In this document: piece after piece, positions 63,844 through 64,000 of the stretch
Position numbering within the stretch: the first letter of the stretch is position 1
Layout: every line of letters starts with the position of its first letter
Assembly: GCF_012489685.1 (NCBI RefSeq)
Contig: NC_080046.1
Location: 30,969,763-31,033,762 of the forward strand
Direction: 5' to 3'
Length of the DNA: 64,000 nt
From: Lotus japonicus
Taxonomy: Eukaryota > Streptophyta > Magnoliopsida > Fabales > Fabaceae
Position numbers and translations under genes: made by a program
The notes under the pieces: generated by a model
Databases searched by the model: none
What the model saw: only the letters and a program-made list of their open reading frames with translations
What the model was told of the DNA's origin: nothing

Positions 63844-64000
63844 GGGCTGCCATGTGATGTTCTGTTTTATTTTATTTCAATAAAAATGCAAAGGACCAAT
63901 TGAATAAGTTGGATCCAAATGCATTATGTTGCTGAATTTTATTTTAGTGTGTTTAATCCACTTCAAGTGGTGTGTGTTTGCATGTGGCGCATGAAGGGCT
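63844..64000 (+). other. Sequence downstream of the polyprotein tail, possible 3' UTR and start of a 3' LTR
   Basis: Not satellite. TGTGATGTTCTG at 63853 is a candidate LTR start after GGGGCTGCCA, but the purine tract is poor. An AATAAA at 63879-63884 could be a polyadenylation signal. The window ends before either can be tested. Confidence 0.35.

Overview
This window is repeat-dense plant DNA with no recognisable host gene, tRNA or rRNA. A flowering plant (probably a eudicot) is suggested by several things: Arabidopsis-type TTTAGGG telomere motifs, an initiator-Met-tRNA primer site in both LTR elements where one is visible, a TRIM element, a Ty1/copia element, a LINE, and TIR-MULE-type DNA transposons. 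I cannot name the species.

Layout: (1) 1-1821 is a minus-strand LINE remnant, cut by the window edge and interrupted by a very young 343-bp TRIM (933-1275). (2) 1822-50937 is one large array of a ~172-bp satellite ('satellite A', about 36 kb, roughly 210 monomer equivalents). It is interrupted by three LTR-derived insertions, each with a perfect 5-bp target duplication: a plus-strand 3.8-kb solo LTR (11912-15746), a disabled minus-strand Ty1/copia element (19247-24348), and a minus-strand 4.1-kb solo LTR of the same family as the first (44577-48696). Each solo LTR carries a MULE-like DNA transposon with a 9-bp target duplication. (3) 50938-63638 is an unrelated ~340-bp satellite ('satellite B'), abutting satellite A directly. 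Its monomers each contain a tract of telomere-like repeats. (4) 63639-64000 is the 3' end of a probable Ty3/gypsy polyprotein and downstream sequence, joined to satellite B.

Satellite A is built from full 172-bp monomers plus three recurrent truncated forms (82, 71 and 34 bp). Higher-order periods fit these lengths: 759 = 4x172+71, 931 = 759+172, 1286 = 7x172+82, 1025 = 5x172+2x82+1. A ~3.9-kb segment is duplicated (2261-6150 and 11300-18850), and only the second copy carries the solo LTR, which gives a relative order of events. The main biological content is therefore satellite evolution and nested transposition, probably in pericentromeric or subtelomeric heterochromatin. The most unusual items are the telomere-motif satellite, the deletion-monomer-based higher-order structure, a dyad motif with paired changes in satellite A, and conserved splice-like signals inside both long LTRs. 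All period and identity statements were counted by eye from the printed sequence.
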